A program made the position numbers and the translations under genes. 35,282 bases of DNA from Candidatus Nitrosocosmicus sp. (GTDB lineage: Archaea > Thermoproteota > Nitrososphaeria > Nitrososphaerales > Nitrososphaeraceae), in assembly GCA_029194465.1 (NCBI GenBank), contig JARFXS010000027.1, positions 1 through 35,282 of the forward strand. The letters are read 5' to 3'. Positions 25,357-34,528 of this stretch are shown here, piece by piece (within the stretch, counting starts at the first letter, position 1; each line of letters opens with the position of its first letter). The notes beneath the pieces are model-generated. The model searched no databases. It was not told the DNA's origin and saw only the letters and a program-made list of their open reading frames with translations.

Positions 25357-26300
25357 ATGGAATCGCGGGTTTTGACTTTACTCATTTTAGCAATATCTTT
25401 AGGAATACAAACCCCTTCTAGTGCACAGGCTTCTAAAATGAATGGAAACAACAATGACGTAACTATTTTTGGAAACAACACAGATCAAGACCAGAATTAT
25501 GTAAAACTTTTAGCACAAGATATGGAGAACCGACTTGAAAAAGCTGCGACCATACTTGAACTCCCTGGAGTATGTTGCTAGAAGTTAAAAAATTTAACCT
25601 CTGTGAATAAGCTTGATGAAACAACAGGGCACCTAAAGGGAATCCCCCAAAACGCAGATATCCTTAAAAGACAAGTAGCAAAAGACATTTTGGAAAAAAT
25701 ATGGAGAGTTTCAAGTGGTTTTCTTTTTGATGCCAAATGGTGATATATATGGAGGAGCCATTTTCTCTTCAGAAGAATCTCTCTAAAACTAATTTTGCGT
25801 TCAGAGATTACTACAAGGGAGTGATAACTAATAATGATACTTTCCTGGGTAATGTAGTAGTATCTGCATCCACTGGCAGAATCAGGCCGTGATGGCTGTG
25901 CCCCATTTATTCAGGAGCGAATGGATCGTTAACAGGAATATGGGCTGGTGGCTTGATATGAGTGAATTTAACGAGAACCTCCAATTATTGAATCTGACCA
26001 ACAATGAACGCATAGTATATGTTGACAATCTTGGCCAGGTAGTTTGCCGGACTCGGACATAAAATCATCAACCCACAACGAATCATTTGCCAATTTGCAG
26101 GGATTCAAAAATGCGATTAATGGTAAGTCAGGCACCGTTAAAAGAATTAGTTAACGGCTCGGAAATGCTAGTCGAGTGATTATCCAGTCAAAACTCTTTT
26201 TAACAATTGGGCTGTTCTGTTGATTCAACCAAAGATTGACAATTCTGTTGTGTCATCCAGCAATTATGCAACAGGCAATAATAATAATGGAAAACGATAA
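25357..26300 (+). pseudogene. decayed secreted Cache-domain protein
   Basis: ATG 25357 opens a good signal peptide (MESRVLTLLILAISLGIQ ... SAQAS) and NYVKLLAQDMENRLEKAA, then frame breaks. Ordered pieces follow: LDETTGHLKGIPQNADIL, FLMPNGDIYGGAIFSSEE, FAFRDYYKGVITNNDTFLG, NVVVSASTGR, AVPLYSGANGSLTGIWAGG, NNERIVYVDNLGQVV, SFANLQGFKNAINGKSGT, VKTLFNNWAVLLIQPK, ending GNNNNGKR at 26298-26300. This is a complete Cache ligand-binding domain (FRDYYKGV...TFLGNVVVSASTGR, GIWAGGLD, NWAVLLIQP). At least five frameshifts and several stops mark a pseudogene of moderate age. Confidence 0.75.
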
Positions 26301-26423
26301 GCAAAAAAAGAAATACTATTACAAAATACATCAGTTTGATAAATGCTCTTGTTAGATATTATGGAAAATCAGATCCTATGCAATCGCGATCGCACTTCAA
26401 TAAATGAATGACGGAGATTAACC

Positions 26424-26500
26424 CTCTCCTATTTTCAAGGAAAATAAACAAAACAAGATAGTAGTGTAACGTCCTGATGGTAGCAATTGTTGAAAATTAA
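26424..26500 (+). repeat. long direct repeat, copy 1
   Basis: About 77 bp beginning CTCTCCTAT and ending TTGTTGAAAATTAA, nearly identical to 31969-32046 (differences at only a handful of bases). Same orientation, 5.5 kb apart. Confidence 0.9.
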
Positions 26501-26613
26501 AAACCTCCTAACAAAAAATTTTAGCCCACTGGTATATTCATAGTTACTTATAAGAAAAACTGAGAAGTTTAATTAATAGCCATTGTTATATTAAGAGTTT
26601 AAACTAAGAGTAT

Positions 26614-26815
26614 ATGAGCGATACAGATAAAACAATGTTGTTCGTAAGAGCACTTAAAATTCGTACTATTGTCTATATTTGTGGGGTTGACGATGAGTCT
26701 AATCCTTTACGTTAACCGAAAGCAGAGGCAATCACCGAAGGCGTCGCTAGGTCTCATTACAATATCCAATCCCAAATATCAACTAGACCAGGGAAGGGCT
26801 GTTATTCACACATAG
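26614..26815 (+). pseudogene. frameshifted unassigned small gene
   Basis: ATG 26614 gives MSDTDKTMLFVRALKIR, TIVYICGVDDESNPLR and a stop at 26713. The next frame carries on as VNRKQRQSPKASLGL, ITISNPKYQLDQGRAVIHT to a TAG at 26813. One shifted base would join them into about 67 residues. Family unknown; cytoplasmic. Confidence 0.35.
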
Positions 26816-26819
26816 CAAA

Positions 26820-27165
26820 GACAACAAATTTCAATAATTTCTTGGGAGACTAGAGAACCGATTTTTTGGTGGTCCTGAGAAGGTAGCGTTAGAAGTCGAT
26901 GCTAATTTTAGGAACAATCTTGCACATGTAAAGTTTAGTTGTATAATCCGGACAGCGGCCGAAATACAGTAACGCATAGCACTGGCTCCTCACGCAGTAT
27001 TTCCGAGGAACGCACCATTCCTCCATACGTACCTTGTAGATGCTTATTACTTGATCACCTTGACTACTAACACTCTTCACTGAGACTGTTAGATATGCCA
27101 ATCCATCACTTCCTACCATTTTTTGACCCCATGAGAAAGAACTATCCCAACCTTTTGAAATTGTT
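26820..27165 (-). pseudogene. unassigned coding remnant
   Basis: The minus-strand frame reads GWDSSFSWGQKMVGSDG, LAYLTVSVKSVSSQGDQVI, SIYKVR; a shifted frame continues WRNGAFLGNTA, stop, GASAMRYCISAAVRII and runs on openly. Protein-like composition but no start, and at least one shift and one stop. Not recognised. The formally open 76-codon frame 26889-27119 is part of it, with a nonsense tail. Confidence 0.3.
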
Positions 27166-27444
27166 TATTACTTAGGCATTTATAGTAGTTTGGAATATTT
27201 TCATTGTTTATCTATTACTTTATTGAATCAATAAACTGACAAGTCAGGTGTCCTGAAAATATGATTATAGAAATGTCCGTTATGCCACATCGGACCAATA
27301 AATATTTGGATCATAATAGTAATTTCATTGACGAAAATGCTGTTTTGTCCTTATCAAAGCACCTGCCTACTACTTACCGGTCAACAATCGTAACCCGTTA
27401 GATTCTATTTGATTATTTTATTCTTTTCGCTAATAAAGAATAAT

Positions 27445-30021
27445 TTATTCGCCTTCGCTATTACTATCTGCGCTATCACTACCTCCACCATTATCATTAC
27501 CGCCATCATTACTATTGCCCTCATCTCCGTCTCCACCACTACTATTACTACTATCACTACTGTTACCATCTCCAGTTTCATTATCGTTCACTTGCCCTTC
27601 TGTATTAGCGTTTTCGGTTTGTTCGCCACTTTGAATCATAGGTTTTTCAGATTCAGTCACATCAGTATCTTTGTTGTCACAGATGTCACCAATTCCGTCG
27701 CTATCTGAATCTGACTGGTCTGTATTTGAAAATGATGGACAGTTATCGTCGTTATCAGATATTCCGTCGGTATCTGAATCGCTGGTTTGTTCTTGTGATG
27801 TAAGAAGGGTTGTCGATGGTATCCCGGTTGTTGTATCAGTTGGAGGTGTAGTTGTATTTGAAGTTGTAGTTCCAGCTACAAGACCATTTGCTGTAAGGTC
27901 GCATACGTCTCCTATACCATCACCATCAGAATCTTTTTGATCAGGGTTAGGTTGAAAACAGTTGTCATTTGAATCGGAGATCCCATCGTTATCTCTATCA
28001 GGACCAACTGTATCGCATGTGTCTCCTTGGTCATCACCATCTGAATCTTTTTGATCAGGGTTAGCAACAGAGATACAATTGTCATTTGAGTCCACCACGC
28101 CATCCTTATCATAATCAAGTTGGTTTGGGTCGCATGCGTCTCCTAATCCGTCACCGTCAGTATCTTTTTGATCATTATTAGGAGCACTTGGACAATTATC
28201 GCTGTTCCCTTTATCGTCCTTGAAGTTTCCTATCCCGTCTCTGTCAGAATCAAGTTGGTCTTGATCACAGGCATCGCCTATACCATCACCGTCTGTATCT
28301 CCTGGATCTTTGTCATTAGCAACGTTAGGGCAATTATCCTTTGAGTTTACTATCCCGTCTCTGTCAGAATCAAGTTTGGTCTTGATCACAGGCATCGCCT
28401 ATACCATCACCGTCTGTATCTCCTGGATCTTTGTCATTAGCAACGTTAGGGCAATTATCCTTTGAGTCGACTATTCCATCTTTATCAGTATCAACAGAAT
28501 CTTGTAACGGAGTTGTTGGTGGTGGTGGTGTTGTTGTTGCGGGAGGTTCAGGTAGACCGAGATCACCTGGCGAACGTTCACATGCATCGCCCTTACTGTC
28601 CCTATCGGTATCCTTTTGATCTGGATTAGGATCGAATCGACAATTGTCTTCGGAATCCTTTATCCCATCATTGTCTGAATCAGTTAATTCTTGGTCACAC
28701 GCATCGCCACTACCATCACCGTCATTGTCTTCTTGTCCCGGATTAGAAACAGATCGACAATTGTCGTTAGAGTTCTGTACCCCATCCTGGTCACTATCTT
28801 GAGTATCTGGATAGACACCGGATGGCGTAGGATCACATACATCACCTATAGTATCCTTATCAGTGTCCTTTTGATCTCTGTTTGGAACAGAAATACAATT
28901 GTCATTTCTATCTAATACCCTGTCCTTATCGATGTCAGAATTTGAATCCGATTCACAGGCATCTCCAATCCCATTATGATTGGTATCTTCTTGCATTGAG
29001 TTGGGAGCATTAGGACAGTTATCGAAATAATCACCTACCCCGTCCTTATCAGGATCAGAGGTACCGGAAAGGAGAGAAGGATCGCACACATCCCCATATT
29101 TGTTATTATTTGTATCTGCTTGGTCGGGATTAGTTTTACTTTTGCAGTTATCTTTTGAATCTGCTACCCCATCATTGTCAGAGTCGAGAAAATCAGAATC
29201 ACACACATTACCTTCGCCGTCGCCATCTGTATCTCTTTGATCGGCGTTAGAGTCATATTCACAATTATCCTTTGAATTAATTACCCCATCGCTATCACGA
29301 TCGCCTTCATCATCACAAATGTCGCCTGTACCATCACCATCAGTATCTTTTTGATCTTTATTGGAAATAGTGGAACAATTGTCCTTTGTATCCACTAATC
29401 CATCCTTATCAGAATCTACAGAGTCAGGATCACATGCATCTCCTTGCTTATCGCCATCTGTGTCTCTTTGATTTGCATTCTTATTGAAAGTACAATTATC
29501 TTTTGTATTTGGTACCCCATCAAAATCTGAATCTTCGCATTCATCACCTTGTCCATCGCTATCATAATCGTTTTGACCAGGATTGGCGACAAAGTCACAG
29601 TTATCGAGTCAACGACTCCGTCTTTATCAGTATCAGTGTTATCTTCTGGCGGAGGTGGAGGTGGAATTTGACCTCCCTGGATTGGCGGTGGGAGAACGGA
29701 TATTGGAACAAGCATTGGCTCAGCAGCAGCAGCAGTAACAGTTAATGGTTGGAACATAAAATCGCCGCTTCCTCTGTCATACTGCATCGCCTTGTATAGA
29801 TCTAGAGAAGGTGATGAATCTATTCCACCTGAAAGACTAGTATCAGAATCGGCTAATACGAGTTGGGGAACAAAAGGTGGCGGTGTGGCAGCAGTCGCGC
29901 TGAGAAAAAGTACGGTGGATATCAACAGTACGGATAATGCCCTAATTGCTCGCTCCAAACGAAAGTTGTAGCTATATATGTTATATCTATTACAGTATTT
30001 GCTAAAATATCCTCCCACCAT
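27445..30021 (-). pseudogene. large secreted thrombospondin type 3 (TSP3) Ca2+-binding repeat protein, interrupted by two opposite frameshifts
   Basis: From ATG 30021 to the stop at 27445, about 858 residues once two shifts are bridged. Signal peptide (RALSVLLISTVLFLSATAA), a Pro-rich stretch (about 75-130), then about 15 TSP3-type repeats of the form DxDxDGxxDxxDNC...DxxxDxDGxGDxCD, each expected to bind calcium, and an acidic Asn/Gly/Ser/Asp tail. At 29605 one base is missing (DKDGVVDS then DNCDFV resumes in the next frame). At about 28374 there is one extra A in CCAAAC compared with the neighbouring repeat copy. Net frame is restored. TATA-like CTTTAAATAGTG about 32 bp upstream. Surface adhesion or cell-envelope role is inferred. 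Either a new pseudogene or sequence errors. Confidence 0.8.
28231..28466 (-). repeat. recent 120-bp tandem duplication inside the TSP3 gene
   Basis: The block starting at 28251 recurs from 28371 with essentially no differences over about 95 bp, except one extra base (GTTTGG versus GTTGG). The shared flank TATCCCGTCTCTGTCAGAAT occurs at 28231 and 28351. The duplicated unit encodes one 40-residue TSP3 repeat, and the extra base is the frameshift. Confidence 0.85.
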
Positions 30022-30526
30022 TTATGATGCTCGTAGTGATATCTACCCCACTATTTAAAGAAATAATGTATAATGACGGTTTGGTTTTTGAGAAACGTAT
30101 TCTGACTCTCCAGTCTTTCAAGGACAAGCCACTGAACAGGATAGCCAGATAATATCTTAGACGCTCCAAGAGGTAAGACGAGAAGAACCAAATGACGGAA
30201 CAAATTTTTTCGTCTATTTATTTATAACCTTCCAACCAAATTAATATACGATAACACATTGTTGTCTGACTAAAAGTTACTATAAATGGTATCTGGTTCG
30301 GTGGGATTAAGTCCCCCATGGTATCCGGGTTCGAGGGTATGTGAAACAAATTTGACTCAGGCAATCACCCAAATCAATAATGATTTTACTAGTAAAAACA
30401 AATAAATCAAATATTGCAACCTCTTATGTTATAAAATCGAAGAACATCAGATGGATTGGAGTTTGGGAATACTGCATCTTTTTCAAACTCATTTGAATTC
30501 ATCAAATAACTATTTCTAGTGAATTG
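30022..30526. other. gap containing TSP3 promoter and repeat R7
   Basis: Left end: promoter of the TSP3 gene. Centre: dispersed repeat R7. No coding remnant seen. Confidence 0.4.
30276..30359 (+). repeat. dispersed repeat copy R7 (extended form, type A right arm; best full copy)
   Basis: GTTACTATAAATGGTATCTG, GTTCGGTGGGATTAAGTCCC, CCATGGTATCCGGGTTCGAG, GGTATGTGAAACAAATTTGA, CTCA. The extended form looks like an internal duplication: GGTATCTGGTTCGGTGG is followed by GGTATCCGGGTTCGAGGG, separated by GATTAAGTCCCCCAT. Confidence 0.9.
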
Positions 30527-31009
30527 CTACAAAAACCTAAACGATTCAAATATTTCTTCTACTTGATTCTGGACGTTCACGGAATCTAAGCTCTTGGTAT
30601 TTTGTTGATCCTGTTCAAATAAGGTTATAAAACAACGATCTTTTTTGTCATTTATGATAAACGTTCTTTCATGTATAACTATATTTTTATCATCGTACGA
30701 TCGCTTTACGATTACAGTTCCAGAACGGCCATTTTTAATAGGATATTTGTCTAACTTTGATTCTTCGAGTATTGTCTCTCCTAAGTAAATTGTATCCTTT
30801 AATACTTTTTCGATAGCCATTTCAATGGGGCCCTCGGAGTTTATTTTTACATTTACTCTTTTAAACCCAAAGATTACAGAATCACTGTGCATCAACACAT
30901 CCGCACCTAAATTCTTTATGCTCTCATCAGTTATCTCGACCCAATCTGATGGATAATCAAATGCTATCCCTAATTCTATATTTTTGTAGTGTTTCTTCTC
31001 TATTTCCAT
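30527..31009 (-). CDS. PsbP-like / DUF1795-type cytoplasmic protein
   Basis: A 160-residue protein without a signal peptide. The pattern YKNIELGIAFDYPSDWVEI near the N-terminus, strands VIFGFKRVNVKI, IVIHERTFII and CFITLFEQD, and the final helix VQNQVEEIFESFRF match the PsbP/MOG1-like fold, which typically opens with a YPxDW motif. Most relatives are exported; this one appears cytoplasmic. Molecular role unknown. It stands alone between repeat R7 and a secreted protein gene. Confidence 0.65.
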   Translation of the reverse strand: MEIEKKHYKNIELGIAFDYPSDWVEITDESIKNLGADVLMHSDSVIFGFKRVNVKINSEGPIEMAIEKVLKDTIYLGETILEESKLDKYPIKNGRSGTVIVKRSYDDKNIVIHERTFIINDKKDRCFITLFEQDQQNTKSLDSVNVQNQVEEIFESFRFL

Positions 31010-31333
31010 CCCCTTTGATTCTCCTCTTCTTCAAATAAAATATGGTAGAGTGCTGTATTAAAAATGATCATACTGTATCTCAGTATTTTCATTAAACCCA
31101 CTCCATCATATACTCAGCAGACTCAAATGATTCTTATATAGTTACAGAATTGTCTATTTCTGCTTGAGTTCTTATCTCCAATGCATATTTGATATAGTCG
31201 ACGAATGATTGATTCTAAACATCTTCAGCGAGTCTCCTGATAACTATCTATTCGTTATAGGAAATTTCTGAATAGCCACTTTTCATTGACTCCGACCATC
31301 TTCTCCTTCTTGGCTCTCCTGAGTTGTAATTGG
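31010..31333. other. gene-free gap
   Basis: Spacer between two minus-strand genes. Nothing recognised beyond the promoter region of the PsbP-like gene. Confidence 0.35.
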
Positions 31334-31852
31334 TTAGTCTATAGGGTATTCTTTGATCGATATGTTTGCACCGCCATCTGGACTTGATTGTGTTGTAAAG
31401 GGATTCTGTTCGATGTTTCTAGTGGGTTCAACATCTACATCACTTTGACTATCTAAAAGTGGTTGTTCGGGCTGCTCTGCAATTCCATCATCTTGTAAAA
31501 CAGTTTCACCGGCATAGGGAGGTGCTATAAGTTGTACCTGTTTTTGTTTACAATCAAGTAGGCCACTACCGCCAGGAGGCGTAGAACATGTCTGACAATA
31601 TCTCACTTCGGTAGTACCGATTTTAGGATAAGGACCCCGTTCTGTTTCCGTCCAGCAGCATGTTTGTTGCATCTTCCCGTTACGCGGATCAGTAGTCTTA
31701 GCACCGCAAGTATTGCTACTAAGATAATTCGAGTCCGCCCTTTCAGCATATAGGTCATATATAAAAGATGAAAAAGCCATTCCATAAACTAGCGGAACAA
31801 ATAGCAAGGACAAAATCAAGAGAATCACACGCTTAGTGTGTATCATTGACAT
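31334..31852 (-). CDS. secreted Cys-rich protein with acidic tail
   Basis: A 172-residue exported protein. Basic n-region and hydrophobic core (MIHTKRVILLILSLLFVPLV) form the signal; the mature domain (about 40-110) has Cys spaced as C, CC (QTCCWTE), CxxC (RYCQTCSTP), C (LLDCKQK). A long Gln/Asp/Pro/Ser tail ends ISIKEYPID. The Cys order is the same as in the protein at 1562-1921, which also has the tail PP...E/Q-rich. A paralogous pair of an unnamed family is inferred. Extracellular disulphide or metal binding likely. Confidence 0.65.
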   Translation of the reverse strand: MSMIHTKRVILLILSLLFVPLVYGMAFSSFIYDLYAERADSNYLSSNTCGAKTTDPRNGKMQQTCCWTETERGPYPKIGTTEVRYCQTCSTPPGGSGLLDCKQKQVQLIAPPYAGETVLQDDGIAEQPEQPLLDSQSDVDVEPTRNIEQNPFTTQSSPDGGANISIKEYPID

Positions 31853-31968
31853 CTATCGATATTGTACAGGTCCTATTAAGGATTTTTGAAACAACATAAA
31901 AAGCTAACTAAAGAAAATTCTGATAATAGCGCTGGCGCACAATTTGGTTTAAGAGGAACCCTTTCGGC

Positions 31969-32046
31969 CTCTCCTATATTCCAAGGAAAATAAACAAAAC
32001 AAGATAGTAGTGAAACGTCCTGAAGGTAGCAATTGTTGAAAATTAA
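31969..32046 (+). repeat. long direct repeat, copy 2
   Basis: About 78 bp, nearly identical to 26424-26500 through CAAGGAAAATAAACAAAAC, AAGATAGTAGTG, AACGTCCTGA, GGTAGCAATTG. It begins about 117 bp upstream of the start of the minus-strand Cys-rich gene. Confidence 0.9.
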
Positions 32047-32148
32047 ATGGTCGCAGATGAGGCAGTGTAAAATTTATTGACTCGTTACCTTTTTTCCTTT
32101 CCAATTGTGCAAATTTCATATGCAAGTCTACCAAAGTATATCTTATAT

Positions 32149-32190
32149 CGTTATTATAAACAGTAGCTGGTTCGGTGAGACAAGTATGAT
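32149..32190 (+). repeat. dispersed repeat copy R8 (truncated)
   Basis: CGTTATTATAAACAGTAGCT, GGTTCGGTGAGACAAGTATG. Left arm and centre present, right arm lost. Confidence 0.7.
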
Positions 32191-32275
32191 ATTTCCATAC
32201 TAGTTGGATTCGAAATTCATCTTCAAATGAAGGGAGTTAAATATTATTAAAGCATAATCATAAAATTTAAGGGAA

Positions 32276-32386
32276 TTATTTTATATTTTCAAGCTCTTTC
32301 GAACACTTTTCACATACAGTCTCATCTTCTTTTGAAGTAAATAATTTGCCACAGGATGAACATTTTATTGTATGATTCTCGTACAT
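32276..32386 (-). CDS. 36-residue zinc-ribbon protein
   Basis: A complete tiny ORF from ATG 32386 to TAA 32276: MYENHTIKCSSCGKLF, TSKEDETVCEKCSKELENIK. The two CxxC knuckles (9-12 and 25-28) 12 residues apart form a minimal zinc ribbon. A TATA-like GTTTTAATAATTT lies about 33 bp upstream on this strand. Likely nucleic-acid or protein binding; too short for homology by eye. Confidence 0.6.
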   Translation of the reverse strand: MYENHTIKCSSCGKLFTSKEDETVCEKCSKELENIK

Positions 32387-32442
32387 ATATTATGGACTTG
32401 TATAACAAATTATTAAAACACCCCCATACAATAGTATAGACT

Positions 32443-32601
32443 TTTAGTTTGGAAGGGTATGATGAAGCAATAAAAGTGTATGACAAGATTCCGTCATTTT
32501 CTCAGTCGATACATAGAACGGGTTTGGTAAAATAAGCGAAAATAAAACATCGGCCATCAAATTACTAAACAAGGATATAGAAAACAATAATCTTACAAAG
32601 T
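32443..32601 (+). pseudogene. TPR-repeat remnant
   Basis: One frame reads FSLEGYDEAIKVYDKIPSF, SQSIHRTGLVK and stops; the next reads ISENKTSAIKLLNKDIENNN and stops. GYDEAIKVYDK is a clear tetratricopeptide helix pair and the second piece fits the following repeat. No start, and about two repeats only. Confidence 0.5.
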
Positions 32602-32961
32602 GATGTGTTCCTATCAACGCCACTGTTATGACAAATAGTATGATACATTAAAATCCGATATACTTTAAAGATTAATTATTTAGATATCTGGATTTGTAAG
32701 AAGTCTTTAACTTCTAGTCCCAAGAGTCCACCATCAATGTAACTTTCATCTCAGAAAATACTATCGAAAGGACTATGTAAATATCAAAAATAGGATTGAG
32801 GTTTAATACCATTTTATTTGCCTTAAGAAGGTGTAAATTGAAACACCTTTAACAAATAATTTGATCTGTTTTCCAATTATCCCAACATGAAAGTAATAAG
32901 TTAACTTTAGAGTCTTTTTTACACCTATCATATATTCCAATAATTATTCATCCAAAAAATT
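32602..32961. other. gene-free gap
   Basis: AT-rich sequence after the TPR remnant; nothing recognised. Confidence 0.35.
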
Positions 32962-33390
32962 CTAGGCTTGTGTTTTGATATGTTCTTTCAATTGAGACTC
33001 CTTGACCTCCTGCTTCCAATTATGAGTCAATATAACCTCAACAGTTTTTACTTCATAACCAGTGGAAGACTTTCGATTATTTATCACAAATGCATATGCA
33101 TCGCTTATAGTAGGCCTAAATACATCATTGATTTTTAGACCATTCTTGCTGTAATATGGTTTAATTTCAGAATTATTCTTATTTTCTTTCCATGCGGGAA
33201 TATCTTTTCTGCCAAGGATTAGAATTTCTATTTCGTTCACTGAATTCTGTACTTTTATGTCAAAAGAAAGCCTATACTCAAACATAAGTATGAGATTTAC
33301 ACCAAAATATAATATTTCATAGCCATGAGAAGTTCCAGCGGGTATGTTAAATTCATTAATATTTCTCATAACATGCGGAAGTATTTTCAT
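32962..33390 (-). CDS. conserved hypothetical protein (142 aa)
   Basis: A soluble alpha/beta or all-beta protein: MKILPHVMRNINEFNIPAG, GYEILYFGVNLILMFEYRLS, IEILILGRKDIPAW, AYAFVINNRKS, VKTVEVILTHNWKQEV and a basic helical C-terminus. No signal peptide or recognised motif. The frame is intact and the composition protein-like. Function unknown; stands alone with AT-rich flanks. Confidence 0.5.
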   Translation of the reverse strand: MKILPHVMRNINEFNIPAGTSHGYEILYFGVNLILMFEYRLSFDIKVQNSVNEIEILILGRKDIPAWKENKNNSEIKPYYSKNGLKINDVFRPTISDAYAFVINNRKSSTGYEVKTVEVILTHNWKQEVKESQLKEHIKTQA

Positions 33391-33941
33391 TACTAGATAA
33401 AGAGAGTAAAAGTATGTTATTATCTTATACTCTTATACTGAAATCAAAATGATCTCAAAAGGATTGTTTTTCTTAGTATTGGGCATTATTTTGGAAGTTG
33501 AAGAGAGAATAATCATTAATAAGAGAAATTGTCATTTGTTTTTCTCTTTGGATATGGTCCTTATCTCCTTTATATCTTGCCACTACTTTTGTTTATTGTA
33601 GTCCATGAAACGATGATAAATATCCATAAGAGCTGGACGGAAAGCGACTCTTTTCTTTCTAAAGTATAAATTTAATACGCAAGTTTATTTGACTACATCT
33701 TATGGCGTTTTCTTAAACAGTATCGAACTCGGTAAAAATCATGAGGATATCTACGAGGCAAGCCTAGAAATAACAGATTTTTTTGAATAAAGATTCCTTT
33801 TTGGATGGAAAAGAAAAGTGACAGATAAATGAACGTAGTTTTAGTATTAATGAATTTAAAGATTTCTAGAGTTTGTCTAACTTTAAAAGGAAAAACCAAT
33901 GGCTAAATTTCTTTTAGTCTTTGATTTTTCTTAATTAGTAG
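33391..33941. other. gap containing repeat R9
   Basis: Holds dispersed repeat R9. A minus-strand open frame at 33693-33899 overlaps the repeat and is not called. Confidence 0.4.
33705..33757 (+). repeat. dispersed repeat copy R9 (type B right arm)
   Basis: GCGTTTTCTTAAACAGTATC, GAACTCGGTAAAAATCATGA, GGATATCTACG. The right arm matches R2 and R10. Confidence 0.7.
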
Positions 33942-34528
33942 TTAATGATTTGTGGACTTTGTGGTAGTGTTGGTAGATGTGTTTACGTTAGAATTGGCTG
34001 CTGCATCTTTAACTTCTGCTGCTAATTGTCTTGAATTTTGTTCGAACACTCTTGCTGTGTTTACTCCTGTGTTTGAAAAGTGTCTTGAAACGTCCTTTGC
34101 TTGTTGGAGGAATGGTTTCCATGCATCAAGGGTTGAGAAAATAACGTTGTTTGAAAGTCTAATGGCTGATACTGTGTTGTCTGCAACATTACTAACAAAT
34201 CTTGTATATGCATTAACTGCTGCCTCAGGAGAATAATAGTTGGTGACTAATCCGGTATATATCTCATTATATGGTCTCCATGCTGATTGGAGTGAATTAA
34301 CAACTTGTTTTTGAGAATCAAGATATTCTTCTGAAATTTCTTTTGCAGTTTGTAGTGATTGCTCTTGATAACTATTTACACTGTCATTAATTCGTGGAAT
34401 TTGTTTTCTTGATTCATCTATTGATTTTTTGATATTGTCTTTAGTTTCATCAAATGATTGGTTAACGGATTCTTGAAATCATTGTTATTAGTTGAATAGT
34501 TTTGGTTTGTTTCTGTTTTCTTTGACAT
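33942..34528 (-). pseudogene. phasin-like (PHA granule-associated) protein gene with a one-base frameshift
   Basis: ATG 34528 begins MSKKTETNQNYSTNNND and shifts frame at a three-T run (34476-34478 on the plus strand as AAA). One more T would continue FQESVNQSFDETKDNIK, KSIDESRKQIPRINDSV, YQEQSLQTAKEISEEYLD, SQKQVVNSLQSAWRPYNE, YYSPEAAVNAYTRFVSNV, SNNVIFSTLDAWKPFLQQA, ending STNTTTKSTNH at 33942. The repaired product is 195 residues, helical, amphipathic, with a Thr/Asn/Ser tail, as in thaumarchaeal proteins called phasins, which coat polyhydroxyalkanoate granules. No PHA synthase gene is in the window. TATA-like GTTTTAAATAGTA about 27 bp upstream. The plus-strand open frame 33952-34236 is its shadow. 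Confidence 0.6.

Larger units (their letters stand above)
31853..32275. other. gap with two repeats
   Basis: Contains direct repeat copy 2 and dispersed repeat R8. A minus-strand open frame at 31949-32134 runs through the repeat and is not considered a gene. Confidence 0.4.

Noticed and set aside
27445..29600. Plus-strand open frames opposite the TSP3 gene (27409-27708, 27671-27940, 28431-28619, 28691-28915, 29503-29745)
   Set aside because: They mirror the Asp/Gly-rich codons of the TSP3 repeats and have Ser/Val/Ile-rich nonsense translations.
33693..33899. Minus-strand 68-codon frame
   Set aside because: It runs through repeat R9; Phe/Lys-rich translation typical of AT-rich non-coding DNA.
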